Below, in pieces: positions 1-13,778 of a stretch of 64,000 nt of DNA; position 1 is the stretch's first letter, and each line of letters opens with the position of its first letter. The notes beneath the pieces are model-generated. The model was not told the DNA's origin. It worked only from the letters and a program-made list of their open reading frames with translations, and searched no databases. A program made the position numbers and the translations under genes. Origin of the DNA: Effrenium voratum (lineage: Eukaryota; Sar; Dinophyceae; Suessiales; Symbiodiniaceae); NCBI GenBank assembly GCA_963377175.1, contig CAUJNA010003294.1, forward strand, positions 10,001-74,000, written 5' to 3'.

Positions 1-162
1 ACACACACAACACACACACACACACGCAACACACACACACAACACACACACACAACACACACAACACACACAACACACACACAACACACACACACACAAC
101 ACACACACAACACACACACAACACACACACACCCACAACACACACACACACACACACACGCA
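1..162. repeat. AC/AAC microsatellite
   Basis: Nearly pure CA repeat broken by AAC units, running off the left edge of the window, so its full length is unknown. It ends at about 162, where ordinary sequence begins. No gene signal. Confidence 0.97.
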
Positions 163-905
163 GACACGTAAAGGCAACACCTGGCAGCAAACCCAACATG
201 AAAACTGGTCCAAGGCTCAAGCGCTGCCACACCGCTTGTCTCACAGCTTGTAAGTGTGGGTCACTTGTACTGCTGTCTGCTATCACTCCCCGACCAGCAA
301 TTCGGAATTGAACTGCAGCTTCGTCCAGCCACCAGCAAAGCTCCACTGCACTCTGTGGGTGGCCGTCCTGGAGGCAACGCATGCGCTACGTCCCACAGCT
401 TGAGCGTGGACTGGCTCTTGGGCATGTAGCCAATGGCATTTGGCAATAGAGCTGATTTCAAGCACGCCATTTCAGGTTCAGCATTGGTGGGGCACTGTGA
501 AGCTAATATGGGCATCACACATCTTTATGCAAAGGCAGTACAAGTGAAGATCTGTAATTCTGTGACCATGTGTCGGCGATCGTCCGCTTTCTGTCTGTCA
601 CCCCCTCCTGACCTGAATGTGTCGCACCTTTCCGGCGCGCTCATCAGTGATAAGAATGAGAATGCAGCTTCCCTTGGGCGAATCAGCGCCGCATAAGATC
701 TTGAACGGCCACTGCAAAACACGCGCATGCACGGTCAACGCAATATTTACATTGTCATAACGCAGGGAAACCGCAGCGCACATCAGAGCATAGCCAAACA
801 GAATCAAAGGCAAGCTGCTCCGCTGGCGGGCAAATCGTCTGAGTCGCTGCCAGCTTCAGTTGTAGCGAGGAGGTGCTCTGCACGTAGAAAGCCGCGGAAA
901 CTCAC
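163..905. other. No supported gene
   Basis: Mixed-composition DNA with only short overlapping open frames on both strands. A minus-strand frame around 285-400 reads plausibly as exon (it contains THRVQWSFAGGW), but I could not place both splice sites, so I do not call it. Confidence 0.5.
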
Positions 906-1005
906 CGTGCGCACGCTTGGTGCAAGGGTCTCCTGGATCGAGATGTACGCTGGGTCACTATGCTTCGACTTGAAGATTCTCATAAGATCAATGCTTAAAA
1001 CTTCC
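906..1005 (-). CDS. Candidate internal exon, unknown protein
   Basis: A 100-bp minus-strand frame is bounded by an AG acceptor at 1006-1007 and a GTGAGT donor beginning at 905. It reads as plausible protein (contains FKSKHSDPAYISIQE). I recognise no family. Because only one exon can be seen, the gene and its product stay unknown; the good donor and the shared strand with the other genes are the main support. Confidence 0.35.
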
Positions 1006-4000
1006 CTGTTCAAGACCCAAGCTACAAGTGTCATTTCTAGAACTCTCCCGTGCAGCAACGTGCTGCGAGTTCTCATGGCTGGTACCTGCTTCCTGGTCCA
1101 CCGTTGCCAGCTGCACATGCTTCCGCCTTGCCTCTCGCCGATCGCGCTTCGGGCGTTTGGTGCCTCCGTGGTTCAGCGCCGCACGGACCGCAGCGAGCCA
1201 CAGCGGTGGCTCCTCCCCGCTTTCGCTTTCGCGAGATTGCCACTTGGCTCACAGCCTCTGGTTCCATAGGAAGGAAAGCCTATGTGACATGCCATTCATT
1301 GCTTTGCAACGGAAGCTATCCGACGTCAATGTGCAAGCGCACGTAGGATCCTTTGTCATTTGCACCCAATGCCGGTCCTGGGCCTGGGGCAGGTTAACCG
1401 CTGGGCTGCAAGCATTCAGCGCCATCGTCCGGCAAATGCCGCCGTCTCTTCCTTGTCAGCATAAGGTGCTGCTTGTGCAAACCCGCTGCTCTTGTGGACG
1501 TGACAACAATGCTTGACCCAAGGCATGGCTTACATGGTCAATGTGTGGATTGCACTGAAAGCATATATTGGCCTATTGGCTGCCGATTCTGCACGGATGC
1601 TTTTTTGTGGCATCCTGCAGGGCAATTGAGTTCTGAATTAGAAGCAAGCTTCGTACTTGCACCGCTTGCAAGGGCAAGCGGCGCAGCAGCATGGACCATG
1701 GCTCAAATTACACGTGCGATTCCATGGCAAGGTATGGAAGGGCCCTCCGGTTCACAAACATGGCACCTGCATTGAATCATAGCATTGCAAAGGGCTTCGG
1801 CAAACGGGTTTCAAAAAGGCTTCCCTACACGAAAGTGGGTCACATTCCCTGCCCGCCGGTTCTGTTGTCTCCGGTTTCCCTAAGAAAAGGTTGGTCCATT
1901 CCCCTCCAGGCTCTGTTGTCTACGATGTGCAGGCCGCTTGACATGGCAGAATGCTTTGATCCCATTGTCATGCAAATGGAGCAATGCGGCTTCCAAGCAG
2001 CGCGCTTGACAGTGGACATACCCAAACCTGTGCGTTGAACAATTTGGCGCTTCTTGCGAAGCCCGCGCCTCCTTGAGGTACGATACCGATGCTCTGAAGC
2101 ATCTGCACCACCTCGCGCACGCGAGTCGCCAGATTTCATCCGTTTGGTCAAAGCAGCCGTGAGGAGTTTGATGCGATGGCTGTGTCCGCCAACTTGACAT
2201 GCAAGGGGTGGCCAACCACTTCTGAATGTCAAACGCAAGGGCTCCATATCCATACTCTGCACAATGGCAACGCCTTTTTACCATCGTCAAACACGAGATG
2301 GCTGCCACACGTCTGACATGTTATAATGCTGACCCAGGCCTGCGGCTCCTGGTTGCTGTGCATCCATCTCACCTCAAATCTGCCAGTTGCAAAGGCAATC
2401 GCTCAGCTGCGCAGCTTCAGAAGCGGCCCGTCTTTTTGAATCCATGCGGGGACCGGCCGAGTTTCACGGCGAGCATCCTCAATGTGCGCACAAGGCAGGT
2501 ACCCTTTGCAGCGATAAGCTGGGCAATCATTAGCAGCGGCCAAAAGCTCCGTCATGGCCAAAAGAGCGTGTCAGCCATTCCACTGATGACGACTACCTCA
2601 GATGTAGTCAGCATGCAGCCCTGCGATGCAGCTCGTTGCCAGCCCTCAAGCCTTTTCATGTTGGCATCTGGAGGCTTCGGCTGCGCACCAATGTGACCCT
2701 GCTTTGCCACAAACCGTCGTCTCAAGTAGCTGGCTCTCTCCAATAATGGGTTCTTCTGCCCAGCAGCCGACTCCACGAGCGGGCGTCTCCAAGCATGTGG
2801 ATATGCCTCCGCGCGGAGCAAACACGGCTCTGCGCTCAACAACTCAAGATGTTTGCCAGTCAGAACCGTTCAAGGGGTTGCCCATCCTCGCGCCTCGGCA
2901 CTGCTCCTGCCGGCATGTGAAGCTTGTTTCACAGCTTCCCGTGCGCTTAATGAAGGGGCGTCTCCATCCACCAGAGCTTGTTGACAAAAGTTTGAACACC
3001 TGCTTTTGCCAACCCTGACAAGCCATTCTATTTGCCTCACCCAAGCTCAAATAACACGGCATCTGTTGCGTTTGCCAGCCCTTGCCCGCCTATCAGTTTG
3101 ACCGGGTGAATGCTCCCGCTCAGGGCATTCGGCCTTGAGCAACCAGCTGGAATCAACCCAAATGGGTAGGTAGCGACATGTAACATGTCACTGTCCTGAC
3201 ATCGACCTGATCCTCGCAACACATCACACCCAAACAAGTAAGCACAGCCTGGAACGGAATGCCAGTGTACAGGAAAAGCCTGCTGCCAGGTGTGGTGGCC
3301 ATTCCTTGGTATTTCAAAAGCAAGCACAAGCAAATCCAGCTGCCACGAGTGCAGCTTGAAAGCTGCTTGCTAACGGTGCGATGGGGAACCGCCAGGAGGG
3401 TTCCTCAAAGATCTGCATCAACCTGGCTCTGGCAAAAGCGGACCACTTGGATTGAGTGCTTGGTGCCCTGCCTTGCGGGCTGGTTGTCAATCTCCTGCAC
3501 CCGGCCGGTGCTTAGGCAAAAAACCCTCTTTGCGGCACAATGGTCTTCCATTGTCATGAGCTTGCAAGGCGTGCCTCCAAACGCCTGGTCTTTAATGTCA
3601 AAAGGCTGCTCTGACCTTTCGGCAAGCTGACCCGGAAGTACAGCACATCCTGAGAGTTGTCAAAGGCTTTCACGAGCACAAACCTTCTGATTGCTGTTGA
3701 CTCTCTGGCACCCGGGCCCACAAAACATGGGTGTCAGGGATTCTCGAGCAAGGAACCGTGATCATCTAATTGCAGGCGTTTACTTTGCACACCTTGCGGC
3801 AATGAAAAAACACCCGAGCACTGAAACCTGCACCACAAAGGCTGATGCTGGATGTCACTATGCCGATATTCGGGAGACTAGTACAAAAGTCGCAGAACAG
3901 GGGTGCTCTGTTGCTGCCATCTCGATAATTCCCTCAAGTATCTCAAGCATACTCAACCGCCTGTTGCGACATTTCCTGACCATCCCAGCCACCTTACATG

Positions 4001-7000
4001 GCCTCAACCGTGCCCACCGTCCTGTCCCGAACATCGACAAGCCTAGACTAACTTCAAACCAAACACCCGCCCCAAACCGGGTGAGGTAGCAACAAAACTT
4101 GTTGGGCACCATGTTGCTGCACAACACAAACACATGGAAACTGCGGCATCCGGGCATCAAACCAAACTTGTCGGGCACGGCTGGGGTTTCTTTGTGAAGG
4201 TTTGTTGGGGGTGGATTCACAGCGCGTTCGTTTAGGGTCGTTTGACTTAGGTTTCAGCACGTTTTTTTCCCCCGATTCACATTTATGATCTCAATTCGGC
4301 TTCTGCAACATTTATGATTTATTCACATTGCCTTTACAATTATTAAGGCCCCCCCCTTCCGAAAAGACACATAAACTTCCCCCAACTAAGGCAGCGGTGC
4401 CGGATCGCAAAACAAACCAGCAACAAACACGCGCAATAATTTATAATCATGTTTTCTAACGTGTTGTTGAACGATCTAAACTTACGATTTGTTTTACGTG
4501 CGTATTTGTGACTTGTCTCACGCATTTCCTCCTTCTCCAAGAGCCCCAAGATGGTATACCAGAAGCAAACAGGCATAAACACTCGTAAACCCGGCGTAAG
4601 CAAACACATAAATGCCAATCAGACCAAAAGTCGTGTCTAAATCGTGCAATAAAAAATATGGGTTTTCTTACTCAGCCTACACGGTAGGTCACAAGCTTGT
4701 GGTCGGTTTCGGGTGGGTGTTGGGTGGTTGGGATGGGTTCTCCTTCCTTGCTTTCTTGATTGTTTGCTTCTTTGCTTGCTTTTTTGCTTGCTTGCTTCCT
4801 TGCTTCCTTCCTTGCTTGCTTCCTTCCTTGCAGTTGCATGGGGATGGCGGTAAGTCTTTCTTTATGCTCAGTCAGGTTCTTGTCGATACCTATCCCCCCA
4901 AACCAAGACTAAATCCTCCCAAATTTAACCAACTCCAAACCATTCCTCCGGACATATGAACAAGACTACCCAAAATCGCCCACTCCTAAACCCGCTACAC
5001 ACAAAGTGCATTGACGGCATTTTGGGCTGGTGGATACACCCTCGGGGTACACAGCGTTGGCCCTGACAATGATGCAGCAAGCCAGCCCTAACCAACTCGA
5101 AACCACAACAACCTTTAAGCCAATACCAGGTTAGCTTGCTGGCTTTGTCACAGTGCAGCCAGTTGAGCAAGTCGCGCGAGCCTTATTGAATCCGTGACCA
5201 AGTAGGTGGCAAACATATTCCAAAACTGAGGGCAGGCAGTGCAACGAACCCAGTTCCGACCAGTTGATTCCAACCCGCTGTGAATGTTGGACATTTGGTG
5301 TCGAAGATGGTCCGGGGTTTGTCCACCATTCTTCCGTGCGGCATCCACACACCTTGGCCGCTTCGTTTTTAGAGAAAAGCATCCAAGATGGCGTCCAAGT
5401 CCTTGACGGGCTTGCTGGGCAGCACGTGACTTGGTTCTAGAGCTCAATCACCTCAACAACCTTCTCAAAAAAGCACTTCTGTCGAATACGGCGCCGGCCT
5501 GCCCGCGATTTACGGCGTTCCATACAACTGGCTGGCGGGCGCCCGAAATTGCTCCTTCAAGACTGCTCCAGAAGCATGTCCGCCACGGTCAGCTCATGAT
5601 GACCTGGGGCGCAAAGGGTGCGTAGGGCGTCCCTAGCACGAGCATGATGGAGTCATCCCACGTGCAGTGCAGGGTGGAGAACCCCCCTTCACACACTCGT
5701 TCCTGGGTGTCTGCAGGTCAACGGAGCAGTAGCGCCTCCAAAGATCCCTCGCGACCATAAAGCCATCTTCAGTGCGAAGATCTCTCGGCAGCATTGCCAG
5801 GAATAGGAGGCTCGAGCTCGTCAAGGGGGCAGCCAACCGCGAAACACGCGAAACACGGGGGGGTGGGAACACCCCCGCCCCAAAAAGAAAAAGGGGGAAG
5901 CACAAAAAGGGTGCACGCAACCCGCCCTAGTCGCGACGTCCTTTTTCATGCTTTGCCACGTGGTCTGTCGTGCCAAAAAGGCGGGCCTTGCCAAGCCGAG
6001 AGAGTACTCCCATGCAGCTCCGCTCTACATCGCAGAGACGAGACCCGCAGCGGGAAGAATTCTGCACTACTGCTGCGTGGCATTTTGCAGGGTCCTCGTA
6101 GAGCAAAAGGTTTGTTGTGCGCCTTTTCTAGGCTGCCTGCCTCCACTCGCGTTCCAGTCGCCTCTGGCTTTCAGCTGTGGCTGTTTGACCTTGAGCTCGT
6201 TCTGGAAGTTCAGTGGCTTCCCACACGTTGTTGGCCAATTGCCACTTCTGCGCACTCGGGCTGGGGGATTGGAGGGTGGACTGAGAGGCCAAAACCGGCG
6301 CCAGAGCTTGGCCGACTGCGTCCGCTGTCTGAGGTGCCCAGCAAGGTTCTTGAGATACTCCTCAACGTTCGCGCCTCCCAGGCATGCTGTTGGGGAGGCC
6401 TCAGGATCCCTTTGTTGGCCCCTGCTTCGTCAAGAAATCTAAACTCAGCTGGTTCAGGTTCCTGAGCCTAGTTGCTTCCATTCTGGCATCCCTTTCGGCA
6501 TCCAGCGCAGCGTCCATGGCGTATCCCATCCTGAAAACAGACAACCGAGACCGAGTCCACTTGTTAGGGTATGCAGGGACATGTCAACTGTACTGGTCCC
6601 TAAATGACATCAGAGTCCAACCATGCAAGCATAGACTCAAGATTTGGTTGCTCCACAATTTAAAGCAAAATAAGTATACACAATAAAGTAATCATCGTTC
6701 TGTCTCGCGCACTCGCACCATACAACATATCCAACCCGACCGAGCACTCAACCGTCCCAATCTTCCGAACCGTCCCGACCCACACGTCCCATGCTGACCA
6801 TCCCAGCTGATCATCCCATCCACTCGCAGTGCAGTTCAATCATCCCAACCGTCCGAGCCTCCAAAAACATGCCAATTCAGTGCTTGCCTCTGCATACTGC
6901 CCCCGATGTTATGAAGCTCGCATTGCTGTTGCTTTCCCCGAATTGTGTGTTGTGTAAAGTTGGCATCTGTTTCCTGAAGCTCAAAAGAAGCGCCCTCACC

Positions 7001-7420
7001 ACAGCTCCAAACTCTTAAGTGCCAAGAAGCCATAGCATCATACACTTCCTGCAGCCAAATTCATGGCACGCCAGTGCAGCCAGCTGCCTTTTTTTTGTTG
7101 CCAGGGCATCCTTTCGGCTTCAGCCCAGTCGAAACTTGACATGGTCAAGCAGAAACGACATGCGACTCAATCCACACCATAGTATGTTTTTTTTTCAAAT
7201 CTTTCCTCTCAGCTGCTTTCTCACTAGTCATATGCTTGTTTGAAAGGCTGCGTGGCAAGTTTGACCATGAGCAGCGGCCAAACATCAAAGCCAACTCACG
7301 CACCTGATGGACCATGATGGTGTCAACCTTAGCACCGGTTTGCAATGGGGTGTCGTATTAGACAGCTTGATGCATAACTTCTTCGGAACTTATTCGTCAA
7401 GTGAGCGCCCCAGTTGTGAC
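1006..7420. other. No supported gene; intronic or intergenic DNA
   Basis: Open frames here are short, overlap on both strands and show no recognised domain. There is a TTGC/TTCC repeat at about 4,760-4,833 and short homopolymer tracts. Small exons of an intron-rich gene could be present and unseen. Confidence 0.45.
4758..4833. repeat. TTGC/TTCC tetranucleotide repeat
   Basis: Alternating TTGC and TTCC units on the plus strand. The Cys/Leu/Phe-rich open frame across it is an artefact of the repeat. Confidence 0.85.
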
Positions 7421-7554
7421 CCCGGAATTGAGAGCGAGTCTGAACTGTCCAGCTGGGCAGCATCGCATGGGGCCACCTCGCACAGCACCATGTCTTCAAT
7501 GATCTCGTTGCGATACTCGATGAACATCCGGATGAGATTCTTGTTCCGGGGATC
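7421..7554 (-). CDS. Candidate internal exon, unknown protein
   Basis: A 134-bp minus-strand frame lies between an AG acceptor at 7555-7556 and a GT donor at 7420-7419. It contains NLIRMFIEYRNEIIEDMV, followed by an acidic serine-rich stretch. It resembles coding sequence but I recognise no family. It probably belongs with the other minus-strand exon candidates between 7.9 and 10.9 kb, but the joins are not established. Confidence 0.4.
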
Positions 7555-7909
7555 CTGCCGAGTACACGGGGAGCAGGGACGTTTTGTGTTGTCGTGATTG
7601 GTGGTCTTCCCTTCGCTGGTCTGAAATTCGCCGTAATAAGTGGGATCCGCACAATTGATCAGTTGCGACGCTTTTCCGATTTCGCTTATCCCCACTCAGG
7701 TGAGCTCAGGTTTATAACATCCTCTTTCCGCCAAGTTTTGAACCTAGAAGATGGAGGGACAATCACACAGTGCCTGCTAGCATGTGAAGTTTTTGCTCCT
7801 GCTCGACGCCCACAACCACGCCCCTGCTGGGAATCTGGGCATGCTGAAGTGTCTTTGGCGTGTTCCTCAGGCCGCGCCGGCTCGATTGCCCCTCGTGTTG
7901 ATTGGCACC

Positions 7910-10900
7910 ATGGGAGCAGCCCAAGGCTCTGCAGAATTTTCAAATAGTCCATCTGGCAGCTGAAGCGCACGCTGATGCAACTGACCAGGGACTGAGCCAG
8001 GGTCATCTTGCCTCCCCGTTAGATGGCGTTGGTCACAAAATGTCACAAAGTTCAGTGCCCCCCTACATTTAACCCATGACCAGATTGCGCCGCCAACGAA
8101 CAGCTGGCAGCTGGGCGGCAGTGGAGGTACACGGGCTGCAAGGCCATTGGCTGTCTGGAGATCCAGAACTCCCCTTGCATCTTCTCTGGGCTGGCAGGCC
8201 CATGCCTCAGCTCGATTGACTGGAACCAAGCCAGGAGAGAAATCATGCCCAGGTCGGCCAAAAACATGGGGCCAAACACATTTCCGAAAGAATCTCCGTT
8301 TGGATTCGCCTCCTTTTTTTTTTTTGGTCTTTTGGGCTCCGTCTCACTTTGCAGTAAAGGACTCCAAACCAGCCTTGCCTGCCTCATTGATCCGTGTCTA
8401 AGCCGCGCCGCACCAGGTCGTAGACCATGTGGAGCCAGAACTGCTCAACTGATGAACTGGTCAACGGCAGGTCATTCTCTTGCCAGGCATCGAGGCCCTC
8501 GAAAAGAATGGTGCCATAGGTGGACAGGTGCGGCTCGCAATTCCTCATAGAAGGGCATGTCAATCAGGTCCACACTGGTCGTGCGCGAACAAATGGTTTG
8601 CGAACAACATGGCTTCAGTCTTTCATACTCGTAGTAATTGAGCAGCAGCCCAACTTCCCCTCTGAACAGCTGATTTACATTCAATCCATTCAAATCTACT
8701 GGGCAAGGCCAAGAAATCAAGTTTGGCTCTTTTGGCCTTTTCCGCATGCCAAGCTGCCGGGGGTACTGGGCCCAGCATGGTGCGACTTGATTGGTCCTCT
8801 CCTTTGCAGCTTCTTGGCTGACCACCTGGCAGGCCGGATCGGTGGCGGCACATGTCGGCCCAATGGCTAAGGCTACGGCCAAATTCTGCAAATACAGCGA
8901 GGAATCCTCCCCGAGCTTGCAGGATGCAAGGAAAACGCAGTTCTCCGGACAATTCTGGAAGGGAGTATACTCTTGCAGGCCTTAGCAGGCCACCCCATGT
9001 TTCCAACATCAAATGAGCCATCAGGTTGGCATAAGGGTATGGGTCAAAATTAAACCACCAGGGACCGCAGGTTTTAGTCCTTGGTTCCAGGGTTCCGTTT
9101 TGGGTACTTATTTTTGGCGCACACCCATATGCAAATTGAACAGGCAAGATGCACGTTCTGAGGGTCCAGTCGCTCGTGCCCTTGACTTGCCCAGTGGAAG
9201 ACATGCTTCGCAAGATCACATCCTTGGCTGCGCTGGTCCATCGGCACCAATTTGGCCTGTTGGAGTCGCAAAGGCCAACCAACGTTGGAAATGAATCAGC
9301 TTGCAGCTGGAGCCATTGGCTGAAAGCTGAGGGTCCATCTGCAGATTGCGCCCGCCTGCCCAAATGCAATTTAGTCTTGCACGAGTGAAGCGACACTCAG
9401 CGGGTGTCAGTGGACTGGACCTTTCTTGGGCGCTGGGATTATCCTTGATGTGCACTGGCATGTCGTGCACTCTTCCTCTCACTTGCAAAGGAGATTCACT
9501 TTGTGGAGCCATTGCTGACACCACAACATGAGGACAATCTGCGGGGGCTTCAGGAAAAGGGGTACTGTAGCAATCCCGCAGGTGCAACTGCACTTCCAAA
9601 TGATTTCATACGAAAGGATGCAACCGGCTTATATAGCCACAAATGAACTGACATCAAGCTGCTTGGGCAGCACGGCATGGCCGAACATCATTTTCATGGG
9701 CATGGCCATTTACAGTGAGAGTGCTGTGCGAGGTCCAGCCACCTTGATCCACCACCGCAAAATCCATGAAGCAATTCAGCGGCATGGGCACCGGGCCCAG
9801 GCGGTCGCCAATGAGGCATACCTCCGCAAGTTTACACTGAGCCCGACCCAAACCGAAACAAACGGGTGTTTCCCAAAATAAGGGTACCTCGTGATGGTTT
9901 TAGGAAGCCAACCACCAGGAATTGGTCCTATTTTGACACTCATGCTATTCGCATAATTGTACGACATGAGGCATGGCCAAGGATTGACAAACCAAACACT
10001 TTCATCCGCTCGGTCAAAGGACTGTTTGGGGAGGGGGGGTGCGTCTCCGGCCTCTTGGCCATTCTGCAGCACAAGGGAGATGCAGGGGCACAGCAGCACC
10101 CCAGGCGACGCTGCCAGCAGGGTGAGGGAGAAGTGCACTCCAGACACCACCTGGGAGGCCCTCGAAACGTGTGGATTCTGACTCACGAACTGAGGCCTCA
10201 AAGAACGCGCCTGAGCCACCTTCAAACTGCGGCTGCAAAGGCGGAAAACCACGCGTTGCTGTGCCTCCTCAGGCCAATGGCATGTTTCCTGCGCTTCTGG
10301 CGTCACACGCTGAACAGTTTACAGAACAGGCTTCTCCTCGATGTCCCCGCAGCAAACCAGCAGCCGTCCGGAGATGCACAGCTTTTGTGCTCGCGGATGG
10401 CTGCCTGAGTGCGGGTCATGCTGCCTAGGAAGGGGAGATTCACAGGATTCACGTAGTTGGCTTGCCGAGCAGTGTGTTTTGACCACATCAAGAAACACGC
10501 CATGCACACATCACAGCAAACCACTGCCACCTCTGCGTCTCTGAGTCTGCCGCTTTCGTGAATCAGCTCCCACCTGCGAGACTTAATCGTGGCTATGCTC
10601 ACCTCCGGTTTTGCTCTCATTGAGCTCTAACTCATAAGTCCACGGCATGCTTTAGTCGCCCAGCCTCGGAAGATCTGAAAGTGGATAGCCTTTCGGCGCC
10701 AGAAACCCCCGGGCTCCTCGCAATGGACCACTGGCCGATGCGGCTGTGGCAGCTTTGGATAGCTCTCAAGGCATGGAAGTATGAGCACACCGGCGCCGAG
10801 TCCTGACCAAAGCTGCTTGCTGACGGCGTAGTCAAAGACATATATGGCATCCTTGTAGTTCCTTGCCCAAAGCACCGTGCAAGAAATCACATCAGCTGTT

Positions 10901-10935
10901 TTTCTTTTGCAACTCAACTCGAATGACACGCGCAA
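7910..10935 (-). CDS. Cluster of candidate exons, possibly one membrane protein gene
   Basis: Several minus-strand frames look like exons. One at 8,384-8,533 starts after an AG acceptor and contains LFEGLDAWQENDLP and VEQFWLHMVYDL. Another near 7,910-8,006 contains CQMDYLKILQSLGLLPW. Hydrophobic pieces occur near 10,060-10,160 (HFSLTLLAASPGVLL), with more at 9,690-9,840 and 10,640-10,860 (FDYAVSKQLWSGLGAGV). The hydrophobic runs suggest a membrane protein. I could not chain the exons with consistent phases, so the single-gene reading is a guess and the function is unknown. Two MITE copies sit among these exons. Confidence 0.3.
9028..9132 (-). mobile_element. MITE / introner-like element, copy 1
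   Basis: A 105-bp element with imperfect inverted ends (GCATAAGGGTATGGGTCAAAA at the left, the complement of GCATATGGGTGTG at the right). Read on the opposite strand, its interior matches the copy at 57,531-57,642 over most of its length, including the shared block CCAAGGACTAAAA. It is inverted relative to that copy. A plus-strand AG follows its right end by about 11 bases. Confidence 0.75.
9867..9957. mobile_element. MITE / introner-like element, diverged copy 2
   Basis: A diverged copy of the same family, recognised by the AAAATAAGGGTACC block near its left end, a central ACCACCAGG block, and the ending CTATTTTGACACTCATGC, which corresponds to the TTTTGACCCATGC end of other copies. Ends are approximate. 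Confidence 0.5.
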
Positions 10936-10939
10936 CTAC

Positions 10940-13744
10940 CCATAAGCCTGCCCGCATGGAACCTGAGGGATTGCTGTAGGTTTCGGCCGATTTCGCCGAT
11001 TTCGGAATTCTGCCGAGTCTCGGCGGCACGAAGCTCGAGTCGCGGCCGCATAAAGCATAGCGATCCAGGCAGGCGTTGCCCATGAGCGATCCGAATGCTT
11101 GCCGCTTTGTTTTCTCTCCACGTTTGGTCTTGGCTCACTTTATTTCAGCAAAGACCGGAAGCCCCCGGTTGTTGGACAAAGGAACCATCGTTGAGCTGGG
11201 TACCAGGACTTGAGAGCTGGGCGGTGGTGAAGCTGTGAAAATATGTCTGTTTCCCCTGCCCGCCCGACGCACGGGTGTGGCTTCTTCGCGAGTTGAGGTG
11301 GCGACACCTTGGAAGTAGTTGCAAAAATTTGCCCTGTAGGGTTCCCCCAATTTTATTTTTCGAATGCATTGAACATGACCGTTTTTAGGGTCCATCCAGC
11401 ATTGAACATGGAGGAGCGCTGCTCTCTTCAACTGGCGCCTGGCGCCCAACGGCTTGAGAGGCACACGGCGCAACCGCACACACGTGCAACGCATGGCTCG
11501 CACGTATTCGTCAATTCAACGCACTTTGCTGCCGCGCCCGAATCAAGCGCCAGAACAGAAGCTTCGCTGCGCGAGGCACTCAGTCCAGCCACCGGGCCAT
11601 GGCTCGTCAAAAGACCCAGCTGAAGACCTCAGCACTCTGGCCGTCCACCAGGCAACGCCCCATGACCTCGTCGCAGGTCACATTGCCGCTCCCTTGGCCT
11701 CAAATGCACAGCGAAGCAAAGCATCATGCGTGCCTGGGAATGCAAGTGTCGAAGCCGACTTGAACACAATCCCTGGAGTGCATCTACCACAGAACGCCAC
11801 AAGGGCCGAGCTTCTGTCCAGAAAGTTGAGCCGTTTCTGCGGGCAATTGCCGCAGCTCAGGCCCAGGATGGATGAATGGCCGCACTCCCGGCCTGGATGC
11901 GCTGACCTTTTTTTGGTGTCATGGTCTTCGGTCGCGGAAAAACGGACAGTGAAGTGGTGTTTGTGGGTCATGGCCGTCGCTGGGAACCCTTGCCATCCGG
12001 ATTCATGAAGATCCATGGCCCCACCTTGCCGTAACCGGGAAGTTGAGTCAAAAGAAGAGCCTTTGGGTACGTCGATGGATTTTTAAGAATTTTGAAGCAC
12101 CTGACTTCCAGTTGCATTCTCAAGGCCTGCTTGCACGGAGTCCGCACGCGCCTGCTGCAGCACAGGAGCACGATGCATCGAATGCTGCAGGCTCTGGCTC
12201 GTTCCTTGGCATGTGGAAACACAATCAATACACTTAGTGACGCCATGGCGATGTCGACTTGGAAATAGTTGCAAACAGCACCATTCAGCACCTTTGATGC
12301 CATGCCACTCCTTTTCATCCGAGTGGCGAGCTCCTTGCAGGTTGCACCAGCTCGCCACACACGGACAAGTCACTGCCGATGTGTTCCCTGCGACGGCATG
12401 AATTCTGCGCGAAGCAAATTCCGTGTGAAGAGGAATCAAAGATCACAGCACCCGTGCAAAATACTGTCTTTACGATATTTTTAACAATAGGAGCTTTGTA
12501 GAAGGTCCGGGGGTCCTCTACACGATCTCTTGGGAGGCACTCTAAACAGGCACTGACCGCAACTTGTGTAGAAGGTTACGTGCGCGAACTCGAAAGGAGC
12601 ACCACAGCGAGGTTGGAAATGGGCAAAGTCCGCAAAATATCGCTTTAGAGGGGTTCGCTATAGAGGTTAAACATTCGCACTGCACGCAACGAGGGCGATT
12701 GAAGAGAGCCGAGCTCCGCAAAGGGTTCGCTTTCGATGATCGAAACGCATGCGTCGCAGCGAGAGCGATCTAAAGCAACCAAAATTCCAAAGGCTACGCT
12801 TTTCACGTTCAAACTTCGCGCCAGACGGAGTGATTGACCACAGCCAACGTCTGCGGAGGGTGGTAGCTTTCATCTTCAAAGTTCCCAACGCGCCAAAGCC
12901 AGCGATCCACGTTCGCACCGAGCTACAAACCACGCATGCGTGACGCACCTTTTTTGTGAGCGCGCAGCCGATATGCACTTGAGCGAGTTGGGAAAGAACC
13001 TGTGTGCCAGCATTGCTCGCGCGACGCTGTTTTGTCTTACTGGCACCGTAAGAATCGCTTAAGCCGGGAGTGCAGCACTTGGTCCTTCGAGCTGGACCAG
13101 CTCTTGAACAAGAGCAACGTTTGAACGAATCCCAGCCAAGTTGCTGCACGAGCTTCTGAAACTGTTGAGAGGCGGCCGCGTAAATAATCTCATCTGCCTG
13201 GCGCGCCAGGCAATGAATGGCTGAGTGGATGGCCAAAAAACAAACTTGATATTTACCACTAAAATGATCTTCCCGAAAAGCCTTAAAGTTCATGAACTCA
13301 GAAAGTGAGCTTTTCGTGCCTCTGGACATATATCGTGGCTCTTCTGCAAGCAGCGGTAGCTGCTGCAACGGTCCAATGCCATCTCAACGGCCACTGCGCC
13401 CGGAATGCAAGCTGCTTCTGCGCTTGCCAGTGGCAGGCAGGTGCCGGGCAAACCGCCAAATGCTGGAGAATTACTGGAGCGCTGTTGGCATCCTTTCTAT
13501 TGGGGCCCAGCAATAGTCAACCCGGGTTCATCAATGGGGAAGTCATTCTAGAGAAAATATCCGCAAAGGGCGAAATGATGAACCCTCCCTCCCCATCATA
13601 TGTCACATAGCACCTGTGGTGAGTACCTGTAAAATATACAATTCCTCTTGTAGGCCTCCCCGTCTGCCATGTTAGTGGTGAGTGCGGGCACTCTTTTTTG
13701 ATTTACCACCCTGCGGGCTAACATGGAAGCTCCCAGAACCCCAT

Positions 13745-13778
<34 letters not shown>

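Noticed and set aside
727..1269. A 180-codon plus-strand frame
   Set aside because: No domain, biased composition, and it overlaps a minus-strand exon candidate with good splice sites.
5794..6465. A 223-codon plus-strand frame
   Set aside because: Low-information Pro/Gly/Arg-rich translation with no domain; competing frames on both strands are equally open.
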